Shown here piece after piece: positions 42,642-53,672 of a stretch of 64,000 bases of DNA. The position numbers and the translations under genes are program-made. The DNA is from Coxiella endosymbiont of Dermacentor marginatus (lineage in GTDB: Bacteria > Pseudomonadota > Gammaproteobacteria > Coxiellales > Coxiellaceae): NCBI RefSeq assembly GCF_907164955.1, contig NZ_OU015521.1, positions 310,001-374,000 on the forward strand. Reading direction: 5' to 3'. The first letter of the stretch is position 1. Each line of letters opens with the position of its first letter. Under the pieces are notes generated by a model. The model made no database searches. It saw only the letters and a list, made by a program, of their open reading frames with translations, and was not told where the DNA came from.

Positions 42642-43937
42642 TTAATAACGATAATGATCTGATTTAAATGGTCCTTTGTGATCTACACCAATATAGGCAG
42701 CTTGTTTTTTTGTCAATTTCGTTAATGTAGCACCTACTTTTTGTAAATGGAGACGTGCTACTTCTTCATCTAAGTGTTTGGGTAATACATATAAGCCGAT
42801 CGGATATTTTTCTGGATGTTGCCATAATTCCATCTGAGCCAATACCTGATTAGTGAAAGAGGTTGACATAACAAAGCTAGAATGACCCATAGCACAACCT
42901 AAATTAACTAAACGACCCCTTGCTAAGACTGTCAGTTGTTTTCCATTAGGGAAAATAACTTGATCAACTTGAGGCTTAACAGTAATCCACTTATACTCTT
43001 TTAGAGAGTCTATATCAATTTCCTTATCAAAATGGCCAATATTGCAGACAATAGCTTGGTTTTTCATTTGAATCATGTGATTATGTGTAATAACATCTGT
43101 ATTACCAGTCGCAGTAATAAAAATATCAGCAATTGAAGCGATTTCTTCTATGGTTACAATCTGATATCCCTCCATAGAGGCCTGCAAAGCGCAAATAGGA
43201 TCGATTTCAGTAATATATACAGTAGCACCATATGCGCGCAGGGACTGCGCACAACCTTTACCTACATCTCCATATCCGCATACGACGACACGTTTTCCTG
43301 CAATCATGACATTAGTTGCTCGTTTAATAGAGTCGATAAGTGATTCGCGACAACCATAGAGATTATCAAATTTTGATTTAGTTACAGAGTCGTTCACGTT
43401 AATCGCAGGAAATTTCAAGATTCCCTCCTTGAGCATTCTATAAAGTCGACGAACTCCTGTGGTTGTTTCTTCAGACACGCCACGAATACGTTGGCATAAT
43501 TCTGGATGCTGCTCTAGAACATAAGTAGTTAAGTCTCCACCATCGTCTAATAGCATATTAGGCTGCCATTCGTTAATCCCTTTTAATGTGGAAGCAATGC
43601 ATTCCCAATATTCTTCATCAGTTTCTCCTTTCCAAGCAAAAACAGGGATACCTTTTTCTGCAATGGCTGCAGCTGCATGATCTTGAGTCGAAAAAATATT
43701 ACACGAAGACCATCGAACTTCAGCACCAAGCTCAATTAAAGTTTCAATCAAAACAGCTGTTTGAATAGTCATATGAATACACCCAGCAATACGGGCACCT
43801 TTTAATGGCTGACTCTTTTTATGTTGTTGACGCAAAGCCATCAATCCAGGCATTTCTGTTTCGGCAATTTCGATTTCCTTTCGACCCCAATCTGCCATTG
43901 TACTGTCAGCAATTCGAAAATCTTGAATCATTTTCAT
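42642..43937 (-). CDS. ahcY: Adenosylhomocysteinase (SAH hydrolase)
   Basis: Splits S-adenosylhomocysteine into adenosine and homocysteine with tightly bound NAD, relieving product inhibition of methyltransferases. The 431-residue protein has [14 protein letters not shown], the substrate-site [20 protein letters not shown], the NAD-binding [19 protein letters not shown] and the conserved C-terminus [11 protein letters not shown]. It is 40 bp downstream of metK on the same strand, so SAM synthesis and SAH removal are made together. Length is normal for the shorter bacterial form. Confidence 0.97.
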   Translation of the reverse strand: MKMIQDFRIADSTMADWGRKEIEIAETEMPGLMALRQQHKKSQPLKGARIAGCIHMTIQTAVLIETLIELGAEVRWSSCNIFSTQDHAAAAIAEKGIPVFAWKGETDEEYWECIASTLKGINEWQPNMLLDDGGDLTTYVLEQHPELCQRIRGVSEETTTGVRRLYRMLKEGILKFPAINVNDSVTKSKFDNLYGCRESLIDSIKRATNVMIAGKRVVVCGYGDVGKGCAQSLRAYGATVYITEIDPICALQASMEGYQIVTIEEIASIADIFITATGNTDVITHNHMIQMKNQAIVCNIGHFDKEIDIDSLKEYKWITVKPQVDQVIFPNGKQLTVLARGRLVNLGCAMGHSSFVMSTSFTNQVLAQMELWQHPEKYPIGLYVLPKHLDEEVARLHLQKVGATLTKLTKKQAAYIGVDHKGPFKSDHYRY

Positions 43938-43977
43938 TCTTAAATACTCGCTATTTTAAAATGAGTTATGTGGTTGA

Positions 43978-45144
43978 TTAAAAGTAAGCCCTGCAGCCTT
44001 CTCGAAGTGCTTCAGCTTTATCAGTCCGCTCCCAAGTAAATTCTGGCTCTTCTCGACCAAAATGACCATATGTAGCAGTGGATTTGTAAATAGGTCGTAG
44101 CAATTTGAGTTCTTCGATAATTCGTCCAGGGCGAAGATCAAAAAATTCTATAATTAATTGTCGAATGCGCGTTTCGTCAATCTTCGCGGTTCCAAAGGTT
44201 TCAATACTAATTGAAGTAGGTTCAGCAATACCTATTGCGTAAGAAACTTGAACTTCACAACGATCTGCTAGTCCTGCAGCTACTATGTTTTTAGCAACGT
44301 AACGAGCTGCATAAGCAGCCGAACGATCTACTTTCGAAGGATCTTTCCCTGAAAAACAACCTCCTCCATGACGAGCCATTCCTCCATAAGTATCAACAAT
44401 GATTTTTCGCCCTGTTAATCCACAATCACTAACAGGTCCACCAATAACAAAACGTCCGGCAGGGTTTACTAAAAATCGGGTTTTCTTGCTAATCCAGGCT
44501 CGAGGAATAACAGGCTTAATAATTTCCTCAATTACAGCTTCTCGTAAATCTTTTTGCGGAATATCCGAGCTATGTTGTGTAGAAAGCACGACGCAATCCA
44601 CTGATACAGGGATTCCGTTTTCATAACGGAAAGTAACTTGTGATTTAGCATCTGGACGTAACCAGGAAAGAGCACCTTCTTTGCGTAACTCTGCTTGTCG
44701 ATGAACTAGGCGGTGAGCATAGGTAATTGGGGCTGGCATAAGTACATCAGTTTCCATCGAAGCATATCCAAACATTAAACCCTGATCTCCCGCCCCTAAT
44801 TCTCGATCTTCACGTCCATCAACCCCCATCAAGATATCGGGCGATTGTTTTCCAATAGCCGAAAGTACTGCACAAGTTTCTCCATCAAAACCAATATGAG
44901 GATCATTGTAGCCGATCTGTAAAACTGTATTACGAGTGATTTGTTCTATGTCAGCCCAAGCACTAGTAGTTATTTCTCCTGCGATGAAAACCATGCCAGA
45001 TTTTACAATAGCTTCACAAGCCACGCGAGAATGGGGATCTTGACCAATGAGGGCATCTAAAACAGCATCAGAAATTTGGTCAGCTATTTTGTCGGGATGA
45101 CCTTCTGAAACAGATTCTGAAGTGAACAAAGTTGTACGCATCAC
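43978..45144 (-). CDS. metK: S-adenosylmethionine synthetase
   Basis: Makes SAM from methionine and ATP. The 388-residue product starts [20 protein letters not shown] with the catalytic His, then [12 protein letters not shown] (the family hexapeptide region), and [20 protein letters not shown] near residue 260. Length is normal. First gene of metK-ahcY. I looked upstream for a SAM-responsive leader and saw no convincing structure. Confidence 0.97.
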   Translation of the reverse strand: MMRTTLFTSESVSEGHPDKIADQISDAVLDALIGQDPHSRVACEAIVKSGMVFIAGEITTSAWADIEQITRNTVLQIGYNDPHIGFDGETCAVLSAIGKQSPDILMGVDGREDRELGAGDQGLMFGYASMETDVLMPAPITYAHRLVHRQAELRKEGALSWLRPDAKSQVTFRYENGIPVSVDCVVLSTQHSSDIPQKDLREAVIEEIIKPVIPRAWISKKTRFLVNPAGRFVIGGPVSDCGLTGRKIIVDTYGGMARHGGGCFSGKDPSKVDRSAAYAARYVAKNIVAAGLADRCEVQVSYAIGIAEPTSISIETFGTAKIDETRIRQLIIEFFDLRPGRIIEELKLLRPIYKSTATYGHFGREEPEFTWERTDKAEALREGCRAYF

Positions 45145-46113
45145 ACTAAAATCCCTGGGTTTAAACCTAAGTAATCATGGTAATAAAATTTTAAGAAAAT
45201 TGCACTGATTTTATATGAGGCATTTCTGGTTAACAATGATAAATGTAGGATAGGAAAACGAATGCCTTAATGGAGCGGTAAAAAATGACTATTCAAGAAA
45301 TCCGGAGATTGGGCACTGATTAGCTTCTCACAGTCATTTACATTGCAAAAAACTCCAGAAAGGCCATGATATCTCACTTACTCTTAGATTTATTTGCTAC
45401 TAGATAAAATCTTCTCCTAAAATACTCGTTGGCTCAATTAAACTTGAGTAGCTCTTGATTCTAAGGGGAGCTGATAAATTTACTCTTAGTATAGTGAATT
45501 TAGTGAATCGATTTTTGAATATGAGACTTTGTGCAGGGTTTAGCGATTGCTTTACTTGTTCGTATTTATTTAGAGAGCATAAGTACCGGTTGAATTGATG
45601 ATAATGAGGTTGTGTAATCGATAGAACAAAATCACATTCATAAGACATTCAAATCATAGAAAATTTATGCATGATTTTAACAATTGTAGTAATGATTTGT
45701 CTTTAACTAATTATTCCAATTTTCGATTAATAGAAACTCGCTTAATTATTCTTTACTCTTTTAATATGAATGATATAAAATATGAATTCTAAATTGAAAA
45801 ATAAAAGTGAGTCTTTATGTGTGTTTAACACATATCTCTGATTGTTTATATGGAAAAGAGCAAAAAAAATTAAGATCGGTTATAGTTATTTTAATACGTT
45901 TTGCTGTTTAAGACATTTACTTGGACGTAGTTTTAACGGTCGAAATATCTACAAAGACATTACTAAAGCTTACCTATTTAGTAGATGGTGTGTATTAATA
46001 ATTCCTTATTTAATTTTAAGTAGGGAAAGGAAAAGCTGGATTTTTTCTTTTAATGAAGACAAAAAGGATCTACAATAAGCTAATGCAATAGTTGTAAAAA
46101 CATAGGAGGAAAA
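45145..46113. other. Divergent gap between metK and the SH3 protein gene
   Basis: About 970 bp. It carries an 82-codon minus ORF (45400-45648) and a 78-codon plus ORF (45842-46078); neither has a ribosome site or a family I recognise, and I treat both as chance or remnants. The strong ribosome site of the next gene (AGGAGGAAAA) is at its right end. Confidence 0.4.
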
Positions 46114-46671
46114 ATGCGACGATTAATTATTACTCTGGGGATTTCCTTCTGCTTGTCTGTATTAGGGTTAGGTATAACTTATGCAGCAGCTCCACAGCAA
46201 CAATCTTTTGGAAATCCAAAAAATAGCAATTTTATTGATCTCTACCAATCACCTGGGCTGAAATCAACTGTATTACAGAAAATTATATCCCCTGAGTCGT
46301 TAATACCTATTTATCATAAAAATGGTTGGATTAAAGTAGGTAATCTTCATAACGGGCAAGTAGGATGGGTAAATCGTGAACAATATCATAAAGCAATCGA
46401 AACCTATTACCAACCTGATATTCAGAAGGTGTTTATTTGTATCAAGCATAATGGAAAAGAAGAAAAGCCACTTATAAACGTGGTAGCCTACAAAAATGGA
46501 AAAAGATTATCAGATAAAGAAGCTGAACAATTATGTCAGGATATCGAAAAACAACAAGCGCAGACATCTCGTTACATGCAACAAGCTTTTCGGCGTATGA
46601 ATCACCTAATGGTGGATTTGATGGTGGAGCAAATGCATGAAATGAATCAGTTGATGGAATCTTTTAAGTAA
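46114..46671 (+). CDS. Exported bacterial SH3-domain protein
   Basis: 185 residues, unrecognised beyond its domain. An N-terminal signal peptide (RRLIITLGISFCLSVLGL, cleavage likely after the AYA near residue 25) sends it to the periplasm. An SH3b-like domain follows (about residues 40-95) with WIKVGNLHNGQVGWVNREQY. The C-terminal part is helical, rich in Gln and Met (MNHLMVDLMVEQMHEMNQLM). SH3b domains often bind cell-wall peptides; that role here is inference. An excellent ribosome site precedes ATG 46114. Stands alone. Confidence 0.82.
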   Translation: MRRLIITLGISFCLSVLGLGITYAAAPQQQSFGNPKNSNFIDLYQSPGLKSTVLQKIISPESLIPIYHKNGWIKVGNLHNGQVGWVNREQYHKAIETYYQPDIQKVFICIKHNGKEEKPLINVVAYKNGKRLSDKEAEQLCQDIEKQQAQTSRYMQQAFRRMNHLMVDLMVEQMHEMNQLMESFK

Positions 46672-47409
46672 GGAGAATTTGGCTTAAACTTTTGATTATC
46701 GTGGATCCTTTACGAACTTTGAAGAGTAACAAAAAGTGAAGGTAAGACACGACTTAGATTTTGTCTTTTGCTAATCCAAATTTTAATTTCTGAGCATATC
46801 ATAGGAGTTTTAGAAGTTCTAATCACTTTCTTTTAGGTACTGTATTGTTTGAACGTTCGTAAATACAGTTCCTAAAGATCTAGCTGCGCGCAGATCTTCT
46901 TGATGGATTCAGCACTGGATACCATTAAAAAATTTTTTTATCATCTATTTTGATATAGTTATCGAGATAATAGCGTATTGAGGAAAAATTGTTACTAGCC
47001 ATCCTTGCCATTAAATTGATATTATTTCTTCTTATTTCTTCACTATAAAAATTGATCCGAGATATGGGATAAAGGCTCTTTTTGATAACACCTGATATGG
47101 TCTTCGATAAACTTCCACCGGGATTAAAAATTCTCACTTGCTATAAATTTCAAAAAAGAGGATTTCACTAATACACTAAAATCGGACGATCGAACAATAG
47201 AAACTTATGTCTTGAGGTTGTGGTTTCTATGATTATAGAGACAGAATATATCCTATATTAGTGTTCTTGATGAATAATCGTAAATAAACTTACGGTATTA
47301 TGTACATTTAAGTATCTTAATTGGATCATTATGCTACGCACTTATAAGATTTTAATAGGATGGTATAATACCAGAATAAATAAGAAATCTTTAATAAAGA
47401 AAATCTTTT
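46672..47409. other. Gap between the SH3 gene and ubiK
   Basis: About 740 bp. A 70-codon minus-strand ORF (46925-47137) lacks support. Nothing else is evident besides the ubiK promoter region at the right end. Confidence 0.4.
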
Positions 47410-47655
47410 ATGTTTGATCTAAAAAACCTTAGTGATATCGTTAGTCATTTCTTAGAATCAATACCGCCTGGCATTAAAAACTTGCCTAAAGATTTAGGAA
47501 AAAATTTTAAAAGCCTTTTGCATCAATCAGTTAATAAACTTAATTTGGTGACTCGAGAAGAATTCGATATTCAAATTAAAGTATTAGCTCGAACCAGAGC
47601 AAAATTACAGGCACTTGAGGAAAAACTGAACGAGCTTGAAAGACATCAAAGATAG
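47410..47655 (+). CDS. ubiK: UbiK ubiquinone biosynthesis accessory factor
   Basis: Small coiled-coil protein (YqiC/BMFP family) that supports the soluble Ubi complex with UbiJ. The 81-residue sequence has the family layout: amphipathic N-terminus (SIPPGIKNLPKDLGKNF), LVTREEFDIQIKVLARTRAK, and a C-terminal coiled coil (LQALEEKLNELE). Its setting, converging on ubiB-ubiJ-ubiE, supports the call. Small but intact. Confidence 0.9.
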   Translation: MFDLKNLSDIVSHFLESIPPGIKNLPKDLGKNFKSLLHQSVNKLNLVTREEFDIQIKVLARTRAKLQALEEKLNELERHQR

Positions 47656-48125
47656 CAAGTTCATGTTTCTTGTTATTTTTAACATACAGTATCCTTACAG
47701 TAACTGTTTGAAGTCCGCTTATCTAATTAGCACAGCCCCCAATTAGTATGCGTCGAATTACTGAAACAACTTTTTTTTAAAATCTGCCTAAATTTACATA
47801 ATTTGCATTTAAAGAAAGTCAACTTTATTATATTATTTCTTAGTATCTCTTCTTAGTGTCTCAATGAAAAGATCCTTTACTCCAATTCTTTCTCTCTCTT
47901 CGGGAAAAATAAAAGCCTCTTTCCATTGTTTCTTAAAAAAGGGAATTGGATCATCCACCGGTGATAATAAAATTATTAATAATTTTATTATCACCATCTA
48001 ATAAATTGATTTTACGTAAGGAAAAAAGTGGAGAGTATGTCTGGAGAACAATTAATCCACTACAACCTTAGAAATTAATAACTTATGTCTGGAATAGTAA
48101 GAATATTAACAAATTCCTAGGGTAT
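47656..48125. other. Interval between convergent ubiK and ubiB
   Basis: 470 bp without a gene; it holds the 36-bp perfect palindrome at 47960-47995. Confidence 0.55.
47960..47995. repeat. Perfect 36-bp palindrome between ubiK and ubiB
   Basis: Two 18-base arms (GGTGATAATAAAATTATT and its complement) meet without a spacer. Only the outer GGTG/CACC pairs are GC-rich. It lies between convergent transcription units, so a two-way terminator is plausible. Confidence 0.75.
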
Positions 48126-49733
48126 CTAACTGATTATGAGTAAGCAGAAGCCAAGGCTGAGAATAGCCCATTGCCAATAGGAAGCCGAAGTTTGGGTAAT
48201 AAAGAAGCTTATGAAAGCGTTTAGAATAAACGCAAATCCTGCTCCGAAAAGAAAACTGTGCTTTTGTTTTTTGTGAAGTGGTGATAGTTCTTTATGTTTC
48301 AGACGTTGGCGGAAATTAATTTCATCTAAAATATTGTAAAACAGCAGTGGAAGTTTTGCTAAGGCTTCAGTACTGCCTGGGAGTTCTTTAACAATCGTTT
48401 CAATTAGATGCGTTGGCCCTTTTTGCTTGCGTATCCATCGTTCAATGAAGGGTTTTGCTGTTTGCCAAAGGTCTAAGTCAGGATAAAGCTGGCGGCCGAG
48501 ACTTTCAACGCTAAAGAGGGTTTTTTGTAAGAGAAGTAATTGAGGTTGAATTTCCATATTAAATTGATCAGCAGTTTGAAATAAACGTAGTAATAATCTA
48601 CCAAAGGAAATATCTTTCAAAGGTCTCTCAAAAATGGGCTCACAAACCGTACGGATGGCCGACTCAAATTGATCAACTCGTGAGTCAGCGGAAATCCAAC
48701 CAGATTTAATGTGTAAATCAGCTACTTTTCGATAATCTCGATTGAAAAAAGCTAGTAGATTTTCAGCAATATAATACTGATCTTGAAGAGCGAGAGAGCC
48801 CATAATTCCAAAATCCACGCTGAGATATTTAGGATTTTCAGGATCATTAACATCAATAAATAAATTGCCGGGATGCATGTCTGCATGAAAAAAACTATCG
48901 CGTAATACTTGAGTGAAAAAGATTTCCACACCGTATTCCGCCAATTTTTTAAAATTAGTGTTTATCGCTTTTAATTTAGTAACATTAGAAATATGAATTC
49001 CACGGATTCGTTCCATTACCATTACATTATGATGGACATAATCCCAATAAATTTTAGGAACATACATTTTTTCAGAATTTAAAAAATTTCGGCGTAATTG
49101 AGATGCATTAGCTGCTTCATGAATTAGATCCAATTCGTGATAAATGGTTTGCTCAAATTCAGCGACGATTTCTACCAATTTTAATCGCTTGCCGTACTTC
49201 CATAATTTACGAACCATTTTAGCTCCGAGATACATTAATGCGATATCGCGTCGAATAATTTGTGTAATATTTGGTCGGAGTACTTTAACAATAACTTCGT
49301 TTCCATCACGTAGCGTGGCTGCATGTACTTGAGCAATTGAAGCAGAAGCTAAGGGATTTTCATCAAAACTAGTAAATATATTATTAATTGACTTACCGCA
49401 AACAGCTTCTATTAACGATTTTGCTATTTTTCCAGGAAAAGGTGGGACTCTGTCTTGCAATTTTTCTAATTCATTAGTAATATCATCAGGTAAAAGGTCT
49501 TGCCTAGTAGAGAGAAGCTGACCAAATTTGACAAAGATAGGACCAAGTTCTTCCAGTATAATACGCAAAGATTCTCCTCGGGGCTTTTCTTTTTTGGTAA
49601 AGCTCCAAGGATTAAGATAGCTCAAGGTTCGCAGCCAAGGAGAAAGTTCTCCAATAACAGGGCGGGTAAGACCATAACGGATGAGGATAAAATTAATTTG
49701 AATGAATCGAACTAATTGAAGAAGCCGTTTCAT
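48126..49733 (-). CDS. ubiB: UbiB atypical kinase/ATPase for ubiquinone synthesis
   Basis: Membrane-bound ABC1/ADCK/UbiB-family protein required for coenzyme Q synthesis, thought to help extract lipid intermediates. The 535-residue protein has the family marks KFGQLLSTRQDLLPDDI (the KxGQ motif), ENPLASASIAQVHAATL (the Ala-rich replacement of the P-loop), FFHADMHPGNLF and VDFGIMGSL. Two C-terminal hydrophobic segments anchor it. Its ATG lies inside the ubiJ 3' end (41-bp overlap), suggesting coupling. Intact. Confidence 0.96.
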   Translation of the reverse strand: MKRLLQLVRFIQINFILIRYGLTRPVIGELSPWLRTLSYLNPWSFTKKEKPRGESLRIILEELGPIFVKFGQLLSTRQDLLPDDITNELEKLQDRVPPFPGKIAKSLIEAVCGKSINNIFTSFDENPLASASIAQVHAATLRDGNEVIVKVLRPNITQIIRRDIALMYLGAKMVRKLWKYGKRLKLVEIVAEFEQTIYHELDLIHEAANASQLRRNFLNSEKMYVPKIYWDYVHHNVMVMERIRGIHISNVTKLKAINTNFKKLAEYGVEIFFTQVLRDSFFHADMHPGNLFIDVNDPENPKYLSVDFGIMGSLALQDQYYIAENLLAFFNRDYRKVADLHIKSGWISADSRVDQFESAIRTVCEPIFERPLKDISFGRLLLRLFQTADQFNMEIQPQLLLLQKTLFSVESLGRQLYPDLDLWQTAKPFIERWIRKQKGPTHLIETIVKELPGSTEALAKLPLLFYNILDEINFRQRLKHKELSPLHKKQKHSFLFGAGFAFILNAFISFFITQTSASYWQWAILSLGFCLLIIS

Positions 49734-50352
49734 GCTGTTGGTCCCTTTTCTTTTTGGTCAACAAGCTCAGAACTTGTGATTCTGCGCGATCGACGCTGTA
49801 TCGCAAATCAGTAATAGATCGAGTAAGTGATTCGACTTCTTCTGAAGACGGTGTAACTTGAGATTCATTTTGTAAATAGTCCTGTATATTCATTCTGAGA
49901 GTTTTAAGAATGAACTTTCCAAAGTTTGCAATACGTCTAATGTGAATTCCAACTTGATGAGCTAGAATATCGCCAGTAATTTTAGATAAATGTTCTTCCC
50001 AATCGATTTCGACGTTAATCAAAATTTTCAGAATTTGTTCGCCAACATGGGTATCTCCATTAATTTCCACTCGATTTTTAAATAATGTGGCACTTGAATC
50101 CTTCTTCGCACAGCAGATTTTAAAGAGATTCAGTAAGGTCCCATAAATAATAATGTCAGCCTCTTTGTTACTAGAGGCTGTTAATTGTAACCCTTTTTTA
50201 GTAAGCAAAATAAAAAATTCTGTATTCCAATCAGTGATTCGAATTTTAATGATTTTATTTTTTAAATGGGATAGTTGTTGAACACTATCGGAATCTAATT
50301 TCAAATAAGCATTTATCATTTTTTCTAATCTAGCAAGCACTAACGTGAACAT
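49693..50352 (-). CDS. ubiJ: UbiJ lipid-binding accessory factor
   Basis: SCP2-domain protein that binds the hydrophobic ubiquinone intermediates and scaffolds the Ubi complex. The SCP2-like region covers about residues 10-110 (ITDWNTEFFILLTKKGLQLT, then ADIIIYGTLLNLFKI), and a helical tail with EVESLTRSITDLRYSVDRAE follows. 219 residues, normal. Its ATG shares a base with the ubiE stop (TAATG) and its end overlaps ubiB, giving the conserved ubiE-ubiJ-ubiB operon. Confidence 0.93.
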   Translation of the reverse strand: MFTLVLARLEKMINAYLKLDSDSVQQLSHLKNKIIKIRITDWNTEFFILLTKKGLQLTASSNKEADIIIYGTLLNLFKICCAKKDSSATLFKNRVEINGDTHVGEQILKILINVEIDWEEHLSKITGDILAHQVGIHIRRIANFGKFILKTLRMNIQDYLQNESQVTPSSEEVESLTRSITDLRYSVDRAESQVLSLLTKKKRDQQHETASSISSIHSN

Positions 50353-51101
50353 TAAAATTTATAGCCTCTATGAACAGCGACAATACCACCACTTAAATTA
50401 TGATAATTACAGTCTTCCCAACCTGCTTCAATCATCATTTTAATAAGTGTTTTTTGATCGGGGTGTACACGAATTGATTCCACTAAGTAGCGGTAACTTG
50501 CTTCATCATGAGCAACTTTTTTTCCTAACCAAGGCAATAATTTGAAAGAATAGAAATCATAAAGGCTTTGTAAGGGGTAATGAGGCTTTGAAAATTCTAA
50601 GATAGTAACTAGACCACCTGGCTTTAGAACTTGATACATAGAGCGAAGTGCTGCAATTTTATCAGTAACATTACGCAAGCCAAATCCAATGACTATCCGA
50701 TCGAAAAAATTATCCGGAAATGGAAGTGCTTCTGCATTGACTTGAATAAATTGAATGTTGTAGAAAATGCCTTGATTCAAAAGTCGGTTTTTTGCTATTT
50801 TCAGCATAGCGCTATTAATATCTGCCAGCACTATGATTCCGTTGTCTTCAATTAGAGAACTAATTCGTTGAGTTAGATCACCAGTTCCTCCTGCAAGATC
50901 AAGAATCTGATGACCAGGACGTAATTGACAAAGTTTAATTGCAAAATCTTTCCAAAATCGGTGAATACCAAATGACATAAGGTCATTCATTAAATCGTAC
51001 TTGCTTGCAACCGATGTAAAGATATTTTTAACTTTGCTTGTCTTTTGATCTATGGGGATAGTCTGATAGCCAAAATGTGTGGTTTTTTCAATTTTACTCA
51101 T
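50352..51101 (-). CDS. ubiE: UbiE demethylmenaquinone/ubiquinone C-methyltransferase
   Basis: SAM-dependent C-methylation in ubiquinone (and, where present, menaquinone) synthesis. The 249-residue protein has [20 protein letters not shown], the SAM motif [11 protein letters not shown] (about residues 69-79), [20 protein letters not shown] and the C-terminal [12 protein letters not shown]. Lead gene of ubiE-ubiJ-ubiB; its promoter lies in the 1.1-kb upstream gap, which also holds a long hairpin. Intact. Confidence 0.97.
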   Translation of the reverse strand: MSKIEKTTHFGYQTIPIDQKTSKVKNIFTSVASKYDLMNDLMSFGIHRFWKDFAIKLCQLRPGHQILDLAGGTGDLTQRISSLIEDNGIIVLADINSAMLKIAKNRLLNQGIFYNIQFIQVNAEALPFPDNFFDRIVIGFGLRNVTDKIAALRSMYQVLKPGGLVTILEFSKPHYPLQSLYDFYSFKLLPWLGKKVAHDEASYRYLVESIRVHPDQKTLIKMMIEAGWEDCNYHNLSGGIVAVHRGYKF

Positions 51102-52230
51102 GAACTAATCATAGCTTGCTGGTAGAAGTACGACAAGCTAACTTAAGTAAGTCAGGTATTTAAGGCTAATCTAACTTATTTTCCACAGGTAGAGTGACAT
51201 CAGTTAAGTACAGAGCTCGGTTTCTTCATAAAATATTTTCTTTATTAAAATATAGATCGAGAAAATAAAATTCTCTACCTCACTTCTGAAAATTACAGCG
51301 CTTGAATGAATATTATTAAAGAAATGAGAGTCTTGAGATCATAACTGTTTTATAATTGCTTTATTCATTTGTAGGTGTTCAGAGAATAAGTAAGAAATTT
51401 AACCTTATCATTACTTAAAAAATGATATAAACTTACCGCAATAAATTAATAAATGTTATTATCGCATTTTTCACCGTATTTTCCAGAAAGATTTAGGTAT
51501 GACATACTTGAAATTGATTATTAGCTGAGGAAAATACGGTGAAAAATGCGAACTTCTTTCTAAGCTATTAAAAAATAAAGTTTCAGTCACATCGACTTTA
51601 TTAGGTAGTTATAGCAATTCCATTAGGAAATAATTCTATTAAATCCCACTTTAAGCGAGTAATTTTTATTAAAGAAAATACATAGCTGTTGTATTGCTGA
51701 AGAAGTTGCAGAAATTGGTATCGTCACATCTCATCCCAACAATAATCATTGTATGCCCCAAATTAAATTTTCAAGTGTAATTGTATAGAAATTTTAAATA
51801 TCTCAAGAAAATTGTTTGAGATGAGTCTGGCTAATTTCTTCCGGACAAAGGCAGTAATCCAAAATTAATAGGATTGCAGTCTCAGTCAAGAAGTAATGTT
51901 GCTCTAAAGAAAATAGGGAATTTGATTAACGGATTTCTCACACATTAGTAAAAATTTAGAATAACTATGCATATCAATTGAATACCATTTAATTTAATAA
52001 GTAAATGTCTTTAAATTCTCTCTTAAAATTGCTTTATTTTTATTTTTGATATACTCAAGTCAAATAACTGAGTGTTTTGATTCGGCTTTATTTTTTAATC
52101 AGATTCTTAGCTTCGTTGCAAAAAATAGAGGGATTTTTTACTCTGATAGTCATCTTATCCTATTTTTCTCTACAAAAAAAATTCTTAAAAATTTGGTTAG
52201 AAAAACTGAAATATTTGAGAAGTACGTTTT
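51102..52230. other. Gap between hslU and ubiE
   Basis: 1.1 kb. Includes the inverted repeat at 51462-51551 and a coding-like plus-strand scrap near 51690-51765 (EEVAEIGIVTSHPNNNHC) that I cannot identify. Two overlapping plus ORFs at 52046-52298 are AT-driven and partly shadow hslU. Confidence 0.45.
51462..51551. repeat. 23-bp perfect inverted repeat upstream of ubiE
   Basis: Arms 51462-51484 and 51529-51551 are exact complements around a 44-base spacer; the core is CGCATTTTTCACCGTATT. It lies about 360 bp upstream of ubiE and 680 bp downstream of hslU, all on the minus strand. Confidence 0.8.
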
Positions 52231-53649
52231 TTAAAGAATATAACGACTTAAATCTTCGTCTTCCGCTAATTTCTCCAGTTGCTTATCAACATAATTAGTA
52301 TCGATAGTAATTGATTCGCCTTGTTTGTCTGTTGCTTCAAAAGAAATTTCTTCTAATAATCGTTCCATAACGGTATGTAATCGGCGGGCTCCAATATTTT
52401 CAGAACGATTATTCACTTGATACGCGATTTCGGCGAGGCGTTTGATCCCATCCTGAGTAAAAGATAGTCCAAAGTTCTCAGTTTTCATCAATTCAATATA
52501 TTGTTCGGTCAGCGAAGCTTTGGGCTCTATTAAGATACGAATAAAATCGTCAGTCGTCAGTGCTTTTAATTCAACTCGAATGGGAAAACGACCTTGTAAT
52601 TCAGGAATTAAGTCAGAAGGCTTTGTAATATGAAAAGCACCAGAGGCAATAAATAAAATATGGTCGGTTTTTACCATGCCGTATTTAGTAAAAACAGTGC
52701 TGCCTTCCACCAGTGGTAATAAATCACGCTGCACACCTTCACGTGAGACATCAGCACCTAAAGCAGTACCCTCGCGTTTTACAATTTTGTCAATTTCATC
52801 CAAGAAGACAATACCATTTTGTTCTACGCTTGAAACAGCATTTGATTTAATTTCATCTTCATTGATTAGTTTTGTTGCTTCTTCTTCAATTAAAATACGT
52901 TTAGCATCTTTTACTTTTAAGCGTCTGGACTTAGTACGTCGACTAGATATACTCGACATAATCCCTTTTAGTTGGCTAATCATTTCTTCCATGCCAGGAG
53001 GCCCCATAATTTCAAAAGAGGGATGAACACTGACTTCAATTTCGATTTCTTTATTATCCAATTTCCCTTCACGTAATTTTTTACGAAATAAATTTCTTGT
53101 CGCAGACTCTTTTTTTTCGGTCGGCTTTGTTTCTTTCAGTCGTGCTGCTTCTTCAATCGTAGATTCATCTTGAAAAGCACTCCTAATAGGTGGGATTAAA
53201 GCATCTAATATGCGTTCTTCAGCAGCCTCTTCTGTCAAACTTTTTACTTGTTTGATAGCTTTTTCACGAATCATTTTAACAGCGGCTTCAACTAAGTCGC
53301 GGATAATTGATTCAACGTCCCGACCTACATAACCCACTTCAGTAAATTTAGTGGCTTCAACCTTAATAAAGGGTGCCCCAGCTAAATTAGATAAGCGACG
53401 AGCAATTTCCGTTTTGCCTACACCAGTTGGGCCAATCATTAAGATATTTTTTGGAGAAATTTCCTGTCGTAATACTTCTGGTAATTGCATCCGACGCCAA
53501 CGATTACGCAAAGCAATAGCGACAGCCCGTTTTGCGTCGTCTTGTCCGATAATAAATTTATCCAGTTCCGCAACAATTTCTCGTGGAGTCATAGTCATTT
53601 GAAGTTCAGGATTATTCAGAGTTAACGAAGAAGAGGTGATATCCATCAT
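52231..53649 (-). CDS. hslU: HslU ATPase of the HslUV protease
   Basis: AAA+ unfoldase that feeds substrates to HslV. Walker [15 protein letters not shown] lies near residues 73-86, the pore loop GYVGRDVE follows, then the inserted I domain (about residues 120-240), Walker [12 protein letters not shown], the sensor region and the HslV-docking C-terminus DLSRYIL. I start at ATG 53649 (472 residues); an in-frame GTG at 53661 adds four residues and cannot be excluded. It follows hslV by about 23 bp. A typical sigma-32 target. Confidence 0.96.
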   Translation of the reverse strand: MMDITSSSLTLNNPELQMTMTPREIVAELDKFIIGQDDAKRAVAIALRNRWRRMQLPEVLRQEISPKNILMIGPTGVGKTEIARRLSNLAGAPFIKVEATKFTEVGYVGRDVESIIRDLVEAAVKMIREKAIKQVKSLTEEAAEERILDALIPPIRSAFQDESTIEEAARLKETKPTEKKESATRNLFRKKLREGKLDNKEIEIEVSVHPSFEIMGPPGMEEMISQLKGIMSSISSRRTKSRRLKVKDAKRILIEEEATKLINEDEIKSNAVSSVEQNGIVFLDEIDKIVKREGTALGADVSREGVQRDLLPLVEGSTVFTKYGMVKTDHILFIASGAFHITKPSDLIPELQGRFPIRVELKALTTDDFIRILIEPKASLTEQYIELMKTENFGLSFTQDGIKRLAEIAYQVNNRSENIGARRLHTVMERLLEEISFEATDKQGESITIDTNYVDKQLEKLAEDEDLSRYIL

Positions 53650-53672
53650 AGTCTTATCCACTTAAATAAAAG

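Noticed and set aside
45145-45400. SAM riboswitch upstream of metK
   Set aside because: No recognisable multi-stem SAM-box structure; such leaders are also uncommon upstream of metK in gammaproteobacteria.
47095-47155. Segment resembling the N-terminal part of ubiK (CCACCGGGATTAAAAATTCT compared with ubiK)
   Set aside because: Similarity is limited to about 15 bases and no other UbiK feature follows; chance is sufficient.
52046-52298. Two overlapping plus ORFs of 62 and 73 codons next to the hslU end
   Set aside because: Overlap each other and hslU, dominated by Phe, Ile, Leu and Lys; typical AT-rich noise.
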